From positions 62,001 to 126,000 of the forward strand of contig NZ_PHNJ01000003.1 in the NCBI RefSeq assembly GCF_008122205.1: a DNA stretch of 64,000 bases, given 5' to 3'. This DNA is from Natronococcus pandeyae (GTDB lineage: Archaea > Halobacteriota > Halobacteria > Halobacteriales > Natrialbaceae). Below the pieces are notes generated by a model. That model did not search any database and was not told the origin of the DNA. It worked only from the letters and a program-made list of their open reading frames with translations. Below, piece after piece: positions 17,526 to 25,561 of the stretch. Within the stretch, counting starts at the first letter, position 1. Every line of letters begins with the position of its first letter. The translations under genes were made by a program, and so were the position numbers.

Positions 17526-18968
17526 ATGAAGCTCGGGCAGACTTCGGTCGTCTATTTCTTTTCGAAGTTCGGATCCTCTATCGCAGGGTTCGTCGCGACC
17601 CTCTACATCGCTCGAGCCCTCGGCGCCGAAGTCTACGGAATCTATGCACTGGCGCTCGCGGTACTCGCCTGGCTCAAGATCGGCGGCAAAATCGGGGTCT
17701 CGTCGGCGATCACCAAACGAGTCAGCGAAGGTGAGGATTCGGACGCGTACTTGATGACTGGGCTCGGGATGATGGCAGCGATCTTTACGATCGCCGCGAC
17801 CGCAGCGATCGTTCTCCGAAACCCGCTCGAGAGCTACATCGGCGCACCGGTCCTCTCAGTTCTGCTGGTGTTGCTCGCGGCCGAACTGTTCCGGTCGTTC
17901 ACGTCTTCGGCACTCCAGGGACAGCATCTCGTGCACGTGTACGCAGTCCTGGATCCAGTGAACGTCACGATGCGCAGCGTCCTCCAGATCGGTGCGATCG
18001 TCGTTGGGTTTAGTGTTGCAGGGCTGCTCGCAGCGTACGCGTTCGCCTCCATCGCGATCGCACTGGTGAGTCTGCTGGTTATTTCCGTCACGCTCACCCG
18101 TCCGACGCTTCGACACGCGAAGAGTCTCTTCGAGTACGCGAAGTACGCCTGGCTCGGAAACCTGAAGAAGATGTCGTTCAGCTGGATCGACGTCACCGTT
18201 CTCGGTTTCTTCGTCTCCTCGGCGCTCGTCGGCGTCTACTCGATCGCGTGGAGCATCGCCGCGGTGCTGACGATCTTCAGTAAGGGGATCAGCACGACGC
18301 TGTTTCCCGAGATCAGCAAGATCTCTTCGCAGGAGGACGTCTCACAGGTATCGAACCTCGTGACCGATGCCCTCCGGTACAACGGCCTGTTCATGATACC
18401 CGGGTTAGTGGGGGCTGCGGTTCTCGGCGAACGAATACTGCTCATCTACGGGTCCGAGTTCGTCGTCGGGACGACCGTCCTCCTGATTCTGATCGCTGCC
18501 CGGACGATTTACGGCTACCAGAAACAGCTCGTGAACACGATCAACGGCATCGACAGACCCGATATTGCGTTTCGGATCAACGCAGCGTTCGTCGTCGTGA
18601 ACGTGATACTCAACGTGATCCTCATCTGGCAGTTCGGCTGGCTCGGTGCGGCCGTTGCGACGACGATCGCTGCAGCGGTTACGCTCGTGTACGCGTACTT
18701 CGCGACCCGTCGGTTCCTCGAGTTCGACGTTCCCGCTATGGATATCGCGTACCAGTGCGTCGCCGCTCTCTGTATGGGACTCGTCGCGTACACCGTGGTG
18801 GCAGTTGGCCCGCCGATGGAGGATTCGATCGTCGGACACCTAACGACGGTTCTCATCGTTGGCGTCGGAGCAACTGTCTACTTCGTCAGTCTGTACGTTC
18901 TCTCTCGAGAGTTCCGGACTACGATCGATCGTAACGCCCCCGTCGACGTCCCGTTCGTTCGAGAGTAA
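17526..18968 (+). CDS. Polysaccharide/oligosaccharide flippase (MATE/Wzx-like, AglR-type)
   Basis: 480 residues with about fourteen hydrophobic segments. The N-terminus G-Q-T-S-V-V-Y-F-F-S-K-F-G-S-S-I-A-G-F and the following A-R-A-L-G-A-E-V-Y-G-I-Y-A-L are typical of Wzx-family flippases. W-L-G-N-L-K-K-M-S-F-S-W-I-D-V-T-V-L-G-F-F begins the second half. The ATG is chosen over a GTG one codon earlier. It would turn dolichol-linked glycans across the membrane for AglB, the role proposed for AglR in Haloferax. It is the first plus-strand gene before aglF. Confidence 0.85.
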   Translation: MKLGQTSVVYFFSKFGSSIAGFVATLYIARALGAEVYGIYALALAVLAWLKIGGKIGVSSAITKRVSEGEDSDAYLMTGLGMMAAIFTIAATAAIVLRNPLESYIGAPVLSVLLVLLAAELFRSFTSSALQGQHLVHVYAVLDPVNVTMRSVLQIGAIVVGFSVAGLLAAYAFASIAIALVSLLVISVTLTRPTLRHAKSLFEYAKYAWLGNLKKMSFSWIDVTVLGFFVSSALVGVYSIAWSIAAVLTIFSKGISTTLFPEISKISSQEDVSQVSNLVTDALRYNGLFMIPGLVGAAVLGERILLIYGSEFVVGTTVLLILIAARTIYGYQKQLVNTINGIDRPDIAFRINAAFVVVNVILNVILIWQFGWLGAAVATTIAAAVTLVYAYFATRRFLEFDVPAMDIAYQCVAALCMGLVAYTVVAVGPPMEDSIVGHLTTVLIVGVGATVYFVSLYVLSREFRTTIDRNAPVDVPFVRE

Positions 18969-18980
18969 CGTTCATATCAC

Positions 18981-18993
18981 TCATAAAATATAT
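18981..18993 (+). promoter_or_regulatory. TATA-like box of aglF
   Basis: TCATAAAATATAT is centred about 32 nt before the aglF ATG and only some 13 bases after the flippase stop codon. It suggests that aglF has its own promoter and a nearly leaderless message. Confidence 0.45.
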
Positions 18994-19019
18994 GCCGGCT
19001 CACCGAAACCATTCGAGAC

Positions 19020-19754
19020 ATGCAAGCAGTCGTCCTGGCCGCGGGCAAGGGAACCCGCCTCCGGCCACTCACCGAGGACAAGCCGAAGGTCCTCGTCGAA
19101 GTCGACGGCACACCGCTCATCGAGGACGTCTTCGACAATCTCCTCGAGATCGGCGTCACCGAGCTCGTCGTCGTCGTCGGCTACCGGAAAGAGCAGATCA
19201 TCGAGCGCTACGGCGACGAGTACCAGGGTGTGCCGATCACGTACACCCACCAGCGCGAGCAGTTGGGACTGGCCCACGCGATTCTGCAGGCCGAACCACA
19301 CATCGACGACGACTTCGTGTTGATGCTCGGGGACAATGTCTTCCGGGGCAACCTCGAGGACGTAATCAACCGCCAGCAGGAGGACCGCGCCGACGCGGCG
19401 TTCCTTGTCGAGGAGGTGCCGTACGAGGAAGCCTCCCGCTACGGCGTGCTCGACACGAACGAGTACGGCGAAATCGTCGAAGTGATGGAAAAGCCCGACG
19501 ACCCACCGTCGAATCTCGTGATGACCGGCTTCTACACCTTCACACCCGCCATCTTCCACGCCTGTCGGCTCGTCCAGCCCTCCGACCGCGGCGAGTACGA
19601 ACTGCCGGACGCGATCGACCTCCTCATTCAGTCCGGCCGGACTATCGACGCGATCCGGATGGACGGCTGGCGGATCGACGTCGGCTATCCCGAGGACCGG
19701 GACGAGGCAGACCAGCGGCTGCAAGAGGCCGGCGCCATGTCGCTTGGCGAATAG
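19020..19754 (+). CDS. aglF: UTP-glucose-1-phosphate uridylyltransferase AglF
   Basis: 244-residue nucleotidyltransferase that makes UDP-glucose, precursor of the UDP-hexuronic acids used for the N-glycan. M-Q-A-V-V-L-A-A-G-K-G-T-R-L-R-P-L-T opens the NTP site. D-K-P-K-V-L-V-E-V-D-G, L-M-L-G-D-N-V-F (the metal Asp) and V-M-E-K-P-D-D-P-P-S follow. D-G-W-R-I-D-V-G-Y-P-E-D-R-D-E-A near the end matches what I recall of Haloferax AglF. A replication origin lies directly downstream. Confidence 0.9.
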   Translation: MQAVVLAAGKGTRLRPLTEDKPKVLVEVDGTPLIEDVFDNLLEIGVTELVVVVGYRKEQIIERYGDEYQGVPITYTHQREQLGLAHAILQAEPHIDDDFVLMLGDNVFRGNLEDVINRQQEDRADAAFLVEEVPYEEASRYGVLDTNEYGEIVEVMEKPDDPPSNLVMTGFYTFTPAIFHACRLVQPSDRGEYELPDAIDLLIQSGRTIDAIRMDGWRIDVGYPEDRDEADQRLQEAGAMSLGE

Positions 19755-20007
19755 TCGCGTTCGGGACGGGTCGCTCGAGAGGAGCCGAACCTCGCCAACG
19801 CTGCCGACCTCAGTACGGAGTTCCGACGAGTCTGACTGCGAACGTCGGTCCCAACTGTCGGTGTAGAGTGGCACCTGTGTTCTAAACAGTTTGACGCGAT
19901 GATGGCGAATCCGGATCACCTGCTTTTCAGTATCAACTGATAGAACGAGTCGTCGGCCGATCTGGATTGGGGTCCTGTCCTGGAAGGAGAACGGAACCAC
20001 CCCTCCC

Positions 20008-20029
20008 CCACACCGGATTTCAGATGAAA
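20008..20029 (-). repeat. Origin-box-like repeat, copy 1 (reversed)
   Basis: On the minus strand this reads TTTCATCTGAAATCCGGTGT followed by a G-rich tail that continues to about 20001. Its core is identical to copies 3 and 4. Confidence 0.75.
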
Positions 20030-20167
20030 CCGTTCGAACGAACGGGAGGGTCCGTTCACGGAGTCTGATCGAGAGTAGCGACGGTAGCTGCCGAAGACAC
20101 CGGAGAGAACGGTTATCCACCCGCTGAAGGGGCTCTACCGTTCAGAACTCGACGTACTCCCTGTACC

Positions 20168-20185
20168 TTTATTATATATTTTACT
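20168..20185. other. A+T-rich element inside oriC (candidate DNA-unwinding element)
   Basis: TTTATTATATATTTTACT is the most A+T-rich run in the origin region. It lies between reversed box copies 1 and 2. A+T content and position suggest the unwinding element; it could also act as a promoter TATA region. Confidence 0.55.
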
Positions 20186-20361
20186 CTAGTGGTAATCTAG
20201 TAGTAGTACGCTGTTGGAAGAAGCTAGTTCACGGCCGACTCGTGACAAGTTATCTGTTCCAAACACCATCCGGAATCTTGCTTATATGTGTGCTGTGGAT
20301 TCCAAGTGGGTGGACCAGAGAGACGGTATCCGCAAGCCGAACCCGCAACGAAACGATGCGA

Positions 20362-20382
20362 ACACCGTTTTTCAGATGAATT
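20362..20382 (-). repeat. Origin-box-like repeat, copy 2 (reversed, diverged)
   Basis: On the minus strand this reads TTCATCTGAAAAACGGTGT. It lacks the G-rich tail and differs at two positions of the core. Confidence 0.6.
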
Positions 20383-20506
20383 CAGTTCGGAACCCGGCTC
20401 GAGAGGTCTCGTTCCGCCGAATATCTACGATCGGTTCTGTCGAGAGGTAGCGAACAGAGATCGGCATACTGCGTCTCCACTCGAGTCACCCCGGAGTCGC
20501 GACCGA

Positions 20507-20797
20507 TTTCATCTGAAATCCGGTGTGGGTGGGGCTGATCTCGACCGACGACACCTGCTCGGTCGCAGCAGAAATCATCTGAAATCCGGTGTGGGTGCGC
20601 TACCCAATCACAACCGGTACCGCGTATCGGCACCGTTCGGTCCCGAAAATTCATCTGAAACGCGGTGTGGGAACGGTAGCCGAACCGTCCCGTGAGCCAC
20701 CGGGAGAGGACGGAGACGACAGAACGGTGATCCGGTACCGATCGGACGCTGGCGGAGGGAAAGAACTAAGGAAATTTCATCTGAAACGCGGTGTATG
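20507..20797 (+). repeat. Four direct origin-box-like repeats, copies 3-6
   Basis: Copies lie at 20507-20529, 20573-20595, 20649-20671 and 20775-20797. The first two have the core GAAATCCGGTGTGGG, the next has GAAACGCGGTGTGGG, and the last has GAAACGCGGTGT running into the orc ATG. Spacings are 66, 76 and 126 bases. Because the last box covers the orc start, Orc binding would probably repress its own gene. Confidence 0.75.
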
Positions 20798-22174
20798 CCT
20801 TTGCACGTGGAGGGGACGGGGACGCTCGGCGAGTACGCAGCCGAGAACGGCGCTGTCGCCCACTCTCGCTCCGAATCTCGCGACGATCCCCTCTCGGTCC
20901 TCGACGAGGAAGACCGTATTTTTGCGAACGAGGACCTGCTTCGAATCGATCACGTCCCCGATCAGAACAAGATCGTCGGGCGGAACAACCAGATCGAGAC
21001 CGTCGCCCGACGGCTCAAGCCGACGATCTCCGGCGGGACGGGGAAGGGAACGCTCCTGCTCGGCAAATCGGGGTCCGGGAAGACGCTCGTCACGCGGTAC
21101 GTCAGTCGCGAGGTGGTCGAACGCGGCGAGGAGAACGAGGTTCGAATCGGTCGAGCGGTCATCGACTGTGCCCAGCGCCGGTCGGAGGTTCAAACCGTCA
21201 TCCACCTCGCGAAGAGCCTGAACGATCCCGAGAAAACGGGGATCACGATCCCTCACTCCGGCATCGCGACGGGCGCCTACTACGACCGGCTCTGGTCGGT
21301 CATCGACGAACTCTACGACGCCATCATCGTCGTCCTGGACGAAATCGACCGGCTCGCACCGCCCGACGACGTCCAGAACGTGCCGCCGGAGGAGGCCGAC
21401 GACAGCAAACTCCTCATGCAGCTCTCGCGGGCGGGCGAGGAGAACGACGTCGACGCGAGCATCACGGTCATCGGCATCAGCAACGACCTCAAGTACGGCG
21501 ACCGGCTGGACACCCGCGTCGAGAGCTCGTTCTCCCCGGACGAGATCGTCTTCCCGGCGTACGACGCGAACCAGCTCGGCGACATCCTCGAGCGTCGGCG
21601 CGACGCCTACCGTGAAGACGTGCTCACGGACGACGTCATCCCGCTGTGTTCTGCGTTCTCGGCGCAGGAACACGGCGACGCGCGGCGAGCCATCGACCTC
21701 TTCCGACTCGCCGGCGAGGTCGCCCGCGACAACGACGCCGGCAAAGTCACTGAGAACCACGTCCGCGTCGCGAACGACGACGCCGAAGTGACCCGGATTC
21801 AGGATCTGATCCGCGGCTGTCCGACCCAGGCGAAGATCGCGATCGCCGCGCTCGCGACGATGGACGAGTTTACCGACCGCTCGGCGTTCAAGGCGACGGA
21901 GATGTACCGCGTCTACCGCGCGTTCGCCGAGGCGATCGACGCGAACGTCCTCGGCAAGAAGCGGATCACCGATCAACTTCGAGAGTACGAGACGCTGAAG
22001 ATCATCGATATGACCCGGACGAGCGACGGCTACCGGGAGGGAACGTACCTGCAGCTCTCCCTGCTCGACGACTCGAGTCTGCTCCTCCAGACGATCGGAC
22101 TCGACGAGCGGTGTGCGAACATTCCGATCGACGGACGGATGCGCCAGCACCTCCTCTCGATCGTCGAGACGTAG
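20795..22174 (+). CDS. orc: Orc1/Cdc6 family replication initiator
   Basis: 459-residue AAA+ ATPase with C-terminal winged helix. The conserved N-terminal block I-F-A-N-E-D-L-L-R-I-D-H-V-P is followed by the P-loop G-K-S-G-S-G-K-T (90-97) and Walker B V-V-L-D-E-I-D-R-L. Sensor 1 is I-G-I-S-N-D-L. S-S-F-S-P-D-E-I-V-F-P-A-Y and the sensor-2 region G-D-A-R-R-A-I-D-L match the family. The ATG immediately follows the last origin box; an in-frame GTG four codons later is an alternative. It would bind the boxes upstream and load the MCM helicase. Confidence 0.93.
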   Translation: MPLHVEGTGTLGEYAAENGAVAHSRSESRDDPLSVLDEEDRIFANEDLLRIDHVPDQNKIVGRNNQIETVARRLKPTISGGTGKGTLLLGKSGSGKTLVTRYVSREVVERGEENEVRIGRAVIDCAQRRSEVQTVIHLAKSLNDPEKTGITIPHSGIATGAYYDRLWSVIDELYDAIIVVLDEIDRLAPPDDVQNVPPEEADDSKLLMQLSRAGEENDVDASITVIGISNDLKYGDRLDTRVESSFSPDEIVFPAYDANQLGDILERRRDAYREDVLTDDVIPLCSAFSAQEHGDARRAIDLFRLAGEVARDNDAGKVTENHVRVANDDAEVTRIQDLIRGCPTQAKIAIAALATMDEFTDRSAFKATEMYRVYRAFAEAIDANVLGKKRITDQLREYETLKIIDMTRTSDGYREGTYLQLSLLDDSSLLLQTIGLDERCANIPIDGRMRQHLLSIVET

Positions 22175-22331
22175 CGATGTTGATGGCTCCACACCGTGCG
22201 CTCGAGTGTGCCTGTCGGGAACGCTCACACGGCGGACGCCACCGGAGTCGTCATCGTTGGACTGAAAGTCACGAGAAAAGACTGGTAACTGACCAGTACC
22301 CTTTTGAATACCGACACGGGAGACACGTACA

Positions 22332-23342
22332 ATGGAGAACGATGGGGCCCGCGTGGACGCGGTCGAGCGCGAGACGGAGGCTCTCGTCATGACCGAGACG
22401 ACGCGGGACATTTCGGCAGAGGAGGTCTGTGTCCTCATCCCGACCCTGAACGAGGCGGCGACGATCGGCGACGTAATCGAGGGTTTCCACGAACACGGAT
22501 ACACGAACGTCGTCGTCGTCGACGGTGATTCCGACGACGATACGCGGGAGGTCGCGCGCGAACACGGCGCTCAGGTGATCACCCAGTCGGGTGACGGGAA
22601 GGGACAGGCCGTCCGCGAGGCACTGGAGTACATTACCGTCCCGTACGTGCTGATGGTCGACGGCGACGGAACGTACGATCCGGCGGACGCGGACGCGATG
22701 ATCGAACCGCTCGCACGCGGCTACGAACACGTGATCGGTAATCGGTTCGCCGACATGGACGACGACGCGATGGCCGCGCTCAACGGGTTCGGGAATCGAC
22801 TGATCAACCGCTCGTTTCGGTTTGTTCACGGAGCCGAGTACGACGACATCCTCTCGGGGTACCGTGCGTTCACGACCGACTCGTTCGAACGGCTCTCGCT
22901 GGATTCGGACGGCTTTACGATCGAGACCGAACTCGCCGTCGAGTGCGTCAAACACGGAGTCGATACGACCGTGATTCCGATCAGTTACAGCGCTCGACCC
23001 GAAGAGTCGGAGACGAACCTCCACCCGCTCAAAGACGGCGGAACGATCGTTCTGGCGCTGTACTCCCTCGCGAAGACGAACAATCCGCTGTTTTATTTCG
23101 GGAGTCTCGGCGTAGCCGGCATCGCATCCGGCGGCGTTATCGCGATGTACGTCCTCTGGCAGTGGGTCCAGTACCAGCAGGGCCACGAGATCTTGGCGAT
23201 CGTCTCGGCGGCCGCCATCCTGCTCGGTGTCCAGTTACTCATGTTCGGCGTCCTCTCGGATATGCTCGTGACGCTGCACCGCGAGCAGCGCCGACGCCTC
23301 GAGCAGATCACGCGAAACGCGCGCGAGCGAGACGACGATTAG
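22332..23342 (+). CDS. aglJ: Dolichyl-phosphate hexosyltransferase AglJ
   Basis: 336-residue family 2 transferase that puts the first sugar on dolichol phosphate. V-C-V-L-I-P-T-L-N-E-A-A-T-I-G and V-V-D-G-D-S-D-D-D-T open the fold. V-D-G-D-G-T-Y-D (from 110) is the catalytic metal site. I-L-S-G-Y-R-A-F and E-T-E-L-A-V-E-C-V-K are as I recall from Haloferax AglJ. Two membrane segments end it (about 250-275 and 283-308). The ATG at 22389 (M-T-E-T-T-R-D) would drop a poorly conserved leader of 19 residues and is a real alternative. The stop overlaps the convergent next gene. Confidence 0.88.
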   Translation: MENDGARVDAVERETEALVMTETTRDISAEEVCVLIPTLNEAATIGDVIEGFHEHGYTNVVVVDGDSDDDTREVAREHGAQVITQSGDGKGQAVREALEYITVPYVLMVDGDGTYDPADADAMIEPLARGYEHVIGNRFADMDDDAMAALNGFGNRLINRSFRFVHGAEYDDILSGYRAFTTDSFERLSLDSDGFTIETELAVECVKHGVDTTVIPISYSARPEESETNLHPLKDGGTIVLALYSLAKTNNPLFYFGSLGVAGIASGGVIAMYVLWQWVQYQQGHEILAIVSAAAILLGVQLLMFGVLSDMLVTLHREQRRRLEQITRNARERDDD

Positions 23343-23668
23343 AACGGCAACATCGACCGCACCTGCTGGACGACGCCGTTCGAGTGCTCTCGGCGATACT
23401 CCTCGAAGGGTTCGTGGAGCGCGTTCAGCAACTCCTGGCGCGATCCGAACCGGTCGGGTTCGGTCTCCTCGAGCATCTCGCCGAGCGGGACGTCGTTGCC
23501 GTGGACGTCGTAGGGGATGTTCTCGTGACCGAGTTCGGCCGCGACATCATCCTTCGTTGCCGGAAACGCGAGATCGGTGTTCCTGAGACGAGCGTCGACG
23601 GCAGCGATGCCGAAGTCGACGCTGTCGGGTTTATCGTCGTCGTTGTTCGACGGTGGCCGGACTCCCAT
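23339..23668 (-). CDS. Conserved haloarchaeal protein of unknown function
   Basis: 109 residues from the ATG (M-G-V-R-P-P-S-N-N-D). A GTG seven codons upstream is less likely. The core D-F-G-I-A-A-V-D-A-R-L, Y-P-to-D-V-H-G-N-D-V-P-L-G-E-M-L-E and E-L-L-N-A-L-H-E-P-F-E-E-Y-R-R reads like a small soluble helical protein. I do not recognise a family with certainty. It converges on aglJ with a four-base overlap of the stop codons. Confidence 0.65.
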   Translation of the reverse strand: MGVRPPSNNDDDKPDSVDFGIAAVDARLRNTDLAFPATKDDVAAELGHENIPYDVHGNDVPLGEMLEETEPDRFGSRQELLNALHEPFEEYRREHSNGVVQQVRSMLPF

Positions 23669-23771
23669 GCGTTGTGTGTAGGGGACCACATCTCAAAACC
23701 GCTACGGAGACGACCGCGGACCTCTTCTCGAATGCCGACACGTCTTTGAGGGCCGCGACGGAGTATCGTAT

Positions 23772-23981
23772 ATGACCGAGTACACCACGGTTTCGATCCC
23801 GAAAGACCTCGCTGACCGCGTCGAGGAGACGATTGAAGGAACGAGTTTCCAGAGCACCAGCGATCTGGTCCGGTTCCTGCTCCGAAGTATCGTCATCCAG
23901 CACCAGCAACAGGGCGAACTCACCGAGGCGGAGTTCGAGGAGATCGCCGAACAGCTCCGCGGACTGGGCTACCTCGAGTAG
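23772..23981 (+). CDS. Ribbon-helix-helix DNA-binding protein
   Basis: 69 residues. Y-T-T-V-S-I-P-K-D-L-A-D-R-V-E-E is the strand and first helix of a CopG/MetJ-type ribbon-helix-helix. S-T-S-D-L-V-R-F-L-L-R-S is the second helix. The last 25 residues are an acidic, Gln-rich helix. No toxin gene is adjacent, so it is more likely a regulator than an antitoxin. Targets are unknown. Confidence 0.75.
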   Translation: MTEYTTVSIPKDLADRVEETIEGTSFQSTSDLVRFLLRSIVIQHQQQGELTEAEFEEIAEQLRGLGYLE

Positions 23982-24044
23982 GCGAGCGAGTCAGCGGTCC
24001 CGATCGAGCGCGACTCCTCGACGCATCGCTTCGATACACACGAC

Positions 24045-24134
24045 GGTGCTGAGAGTACACCGACTCGCTGAGAGAATCGACCACCACGAAAGTCTCACCG
24101 TACGCTGCTCACTCACAGTCGTATCTGAACACGG
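24045..24134 (+). repeat. Short copy of a dispersed repeat (lacks the fold-back module)
   Basis: This stretch matches the ends of the element at 40000-40246: the left block GAGAGTACACCGACTCGC through CCACCACGAAAG, then CCGTACGCTG through TGAACACGG. The roughly 160-base palindromic module found between these blocks at 40 kb is absent. Short reading frames across it are not conserved and I treat it as noncoding. Confidence 0.65.
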
Positions 24135-24199
24135 TCCACCGCACGGGCCGAGCAATTTTCCGTCTCGAGTCGGTAGTCGCTAGTGGAGGTTGGGGTACA

Positions 24200-24319
24200 A
24201 TGCCACACGTTCCAAACTTCCCCTCTCCCGACGAACCCGAGGACGAAGAACAGCCTTCCGGGAGCATCATCGACCGGATCATCGACGACGGAACCTGGCC
24301 GTCGGCCGCCAGCCGCTGA
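24200..24319 (+). CDS. Small acidic protein, 39 residues
   Basis: It reads M-P-H-V-P-N-F-P-S-P-D-E-P-E-D-E-E-Q and ends in I-I-D-R-I-I-D-D-G-T-W-P-S-A-A-S-R before TGA. A perfect Shine-Dalgarno GGAGGT (24185-24190) lies nine bases before the ATG, unusual here where most genes look leaderless. A Pro/Glu-rich start followed by an amphipathic I-I-x-R-I-I helix suggests a small binding protein. I do not know a named family. Confidence 0.6.
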   Translation: MPHVPNFPSPDEPEDEEQPSGSIIDRIIDDGTWPSAASR

Positions 24320-24369
24320 TTCGCGCCGCCTCGTTCTCGAGTTATTTTGGTATCGCCGTGCGTTCGACC

Positions 24370-24792
24370 CTACAGTGACCCCTCCGGCGCGCGGGCGTCG
24401 ATGATCTCGAGCGGCTGGCGCTCACCCGTGCGATCGAAGGCAGCGAACGATGCGTCGTCGATCTCCCACGGCGGGACCGCGACGAAGATCACTTCCGCGA
24501 GGTCGTCCCGCTTCGTTACCTCGAGTTCTCTGACTGGATGAGAGACGAACTGTCCCTGGGCCTGGCGGGCGGGTGTCGAGAGGTCGACGCCGAAGACCGC
24601 GTTGACCGCGTTGCCGGGATCCGGAAGGAAAAAGTCCGTGAAGACTGGCGTCTCGGGTGGCACTTCGTCGGCCCCCTCGAGTTCGCTGGCGGGGGTAACG
24701 GAGACGCCCGTCGTTACACGGTTCGGATCGGCGTCGCTGGCGAGTTCGATCAGGACGTCGACCAGCGCGCGAGTGACGTATACCACGGTCAT
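24370..24792 (-). CDS. Conserved hypothetical protein
   Basis: 140 residues with no signal peptide or membrane segment. M-T-V-V-Y-V-T-R-A-L-V-D-V-L-I-E-L-A opens with a strand and helix. F-T-D-F-F-L-P-D-P-G and V-F-G-V-D-L-S-T-P follow, and the end has E-V-I-F-V-A-V-P-P-W. It looks like a complete small alpha/beta domain. It sits 31 bases beyond the stop of the gene at 24.8-25.5 kb on the same strand, so the two may be cotranscribed. I cannot name a function. Confidence 0.65.
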   Translation of the reverse strand: MTVVYVTRALVDVLIELASDADPNRVTTGVSVTPASELEGADEVPPETPVFTDFFLPDPGNAVNAVFGVDLSTPARQAQGQFVSHPVRELEVTKRDDLAEVIFVAVPPWEIDDASFAAFDRTGERQPLEIIDARAPEGSL

Positions 24793-24823
24793 CGTAGGAG
24801 GGGAGCGAAGTTAGTTGTGTCTC

Positions 24824-25507
24824 TCAGATCGGGAGCAGTTTTCGCCCGGTTTTGGCGTACAGCAACGGCGCTCGCTTTCGCGACCCGGAGAGGGCGGTCT
24901 CGAGCGCGGTCGGCGCGTCGCTCATCACGCCGGCGCCGTGGCCGACGAGCACCCGATCAGGAACGAGATCACCGAGGGCGTCGCGCGGCGGGATCGCCCG
25001 TCGCATCGGATGAACGCCGAGGCGTTCGCCCCTGGCGAGGAAGTAGTCGGCCGTCCCAAGTGACTCCGAGACCAGAAGCGTTCGCCGGTCGGGATCGTAG
25101 ATGGCGACTTCCTGCCAGAACCGGTTGTTGACGATGGTTCGAGTCTTGAACCCGGTGTCGGCGAGTTCGTCGCCGAAGCGGACGACCGGCGCGTCGACCT
25201 CTTTCGAGACCCCCTCGAAGAACGCCGGGAGGTAGACGGGGACGTCGTGACGGTTCGCAATGTCGGCGGCGTCGCGGGTGTGTCGATCGAGTGTGACCAC
25301 GACGCCGGTCACGTCACCGAACTCGGCGAGGAACTCGTCGAGTCCGTCGGTGTCGACGGGGTCGAACACCCACACCTCGCCGTCTCGCTCGAGGGCGTGG
25401 CTGGCCCGCTGCATCTCCTCTTCGGGGTGGGCGATCCAGCCAACGCCGCCGTCGAAGCGATCGATCTCCGCGAACTCGGTCGCGTGCTCGTCGACACGGA
25501 AGGTCAT
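24824..25507 (-). CDS. MBL-fold-like protein with an altered metal motif
   Basis: 227 residues from the ATG (M-T-F-R-V-D-E-H-A-T). The order W-V-F-D-P-V-D, V-V-V-T-L-D-R-H-T-R-D-A, V-P-V-Y-L-P, then late V-L-V-G-H-G-A-G-V follows the strand order of metallo-beta-lactamase-fold hydrolases. The T-H-x-H-x-D-H box is replaced by L-D-R-H-T-R-D-A, so usual two-metal catalysis is doubtful. It is divergent from the glyoxalase-type gene. The intergenic 54 bases contain CATAAA about 29 nt before that gene's ATG. Confidence 0.6.
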   Translation of the reverse strand: MTFRVDEHATEFAEIDRFDGGVGWIAHPEEEMQRASHALERDGEVWVFDPVDTDGLDEFLAEFGDVTGVVVTLDRHTRDAADIANRHDVPVYLPAFFEGVSKEVDAPVVRFGDELADTGFKTRTIVNNRFWQEVAIYDPDRRTLLVSESLGTADYFLARGERLGVHPMRRAIPPRDALGDLVPDRVLVGHGAGVMSDAPTALETALSGSRKRAPLLYAKTGRKLLPI

Positions 25508-25561
25508 GCCGACTACTACGTTCGCTCCACTCATAAACGTGGACAGGGCGGCGACGCTTCT

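Larger units (their letters stand above)
20008..20797. other. Probable replication origin (oriC) beside an orc1/cdc6 gene
   Basis: The 1,040 bases between aglF and orc hold no convincing gene. They do hold six copies of a 21-23 base repeat with core TCATCTGAAAYSCGGTGTGG and an A+T-rich stretch. The two left copies are reversed, the four right copies are direct, and the last overlaps the orc ATG. Haloarchaeal origins typically consist of an orc gene, an A+T-rich unwinding element and oriented origin-recognition boxes. That arrangement is seen here directly. Origin activity is inferred. Confidence 0.8.

Noticed and set aside
20507-20797. Origin repeats as a CRISPR array
   Set aside because: Spacings are irregular (66, 76, 126 bases), orientation varies upstream, and no cas gene is present.
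23833-24183. Reading frames through the dispersed repeat at 24 kb (and its match at 40 kb) as a gene
   Set aside because: The two copies differ by a 160-base palindrome that destroys any shared frame; the similarity is at DNA level.
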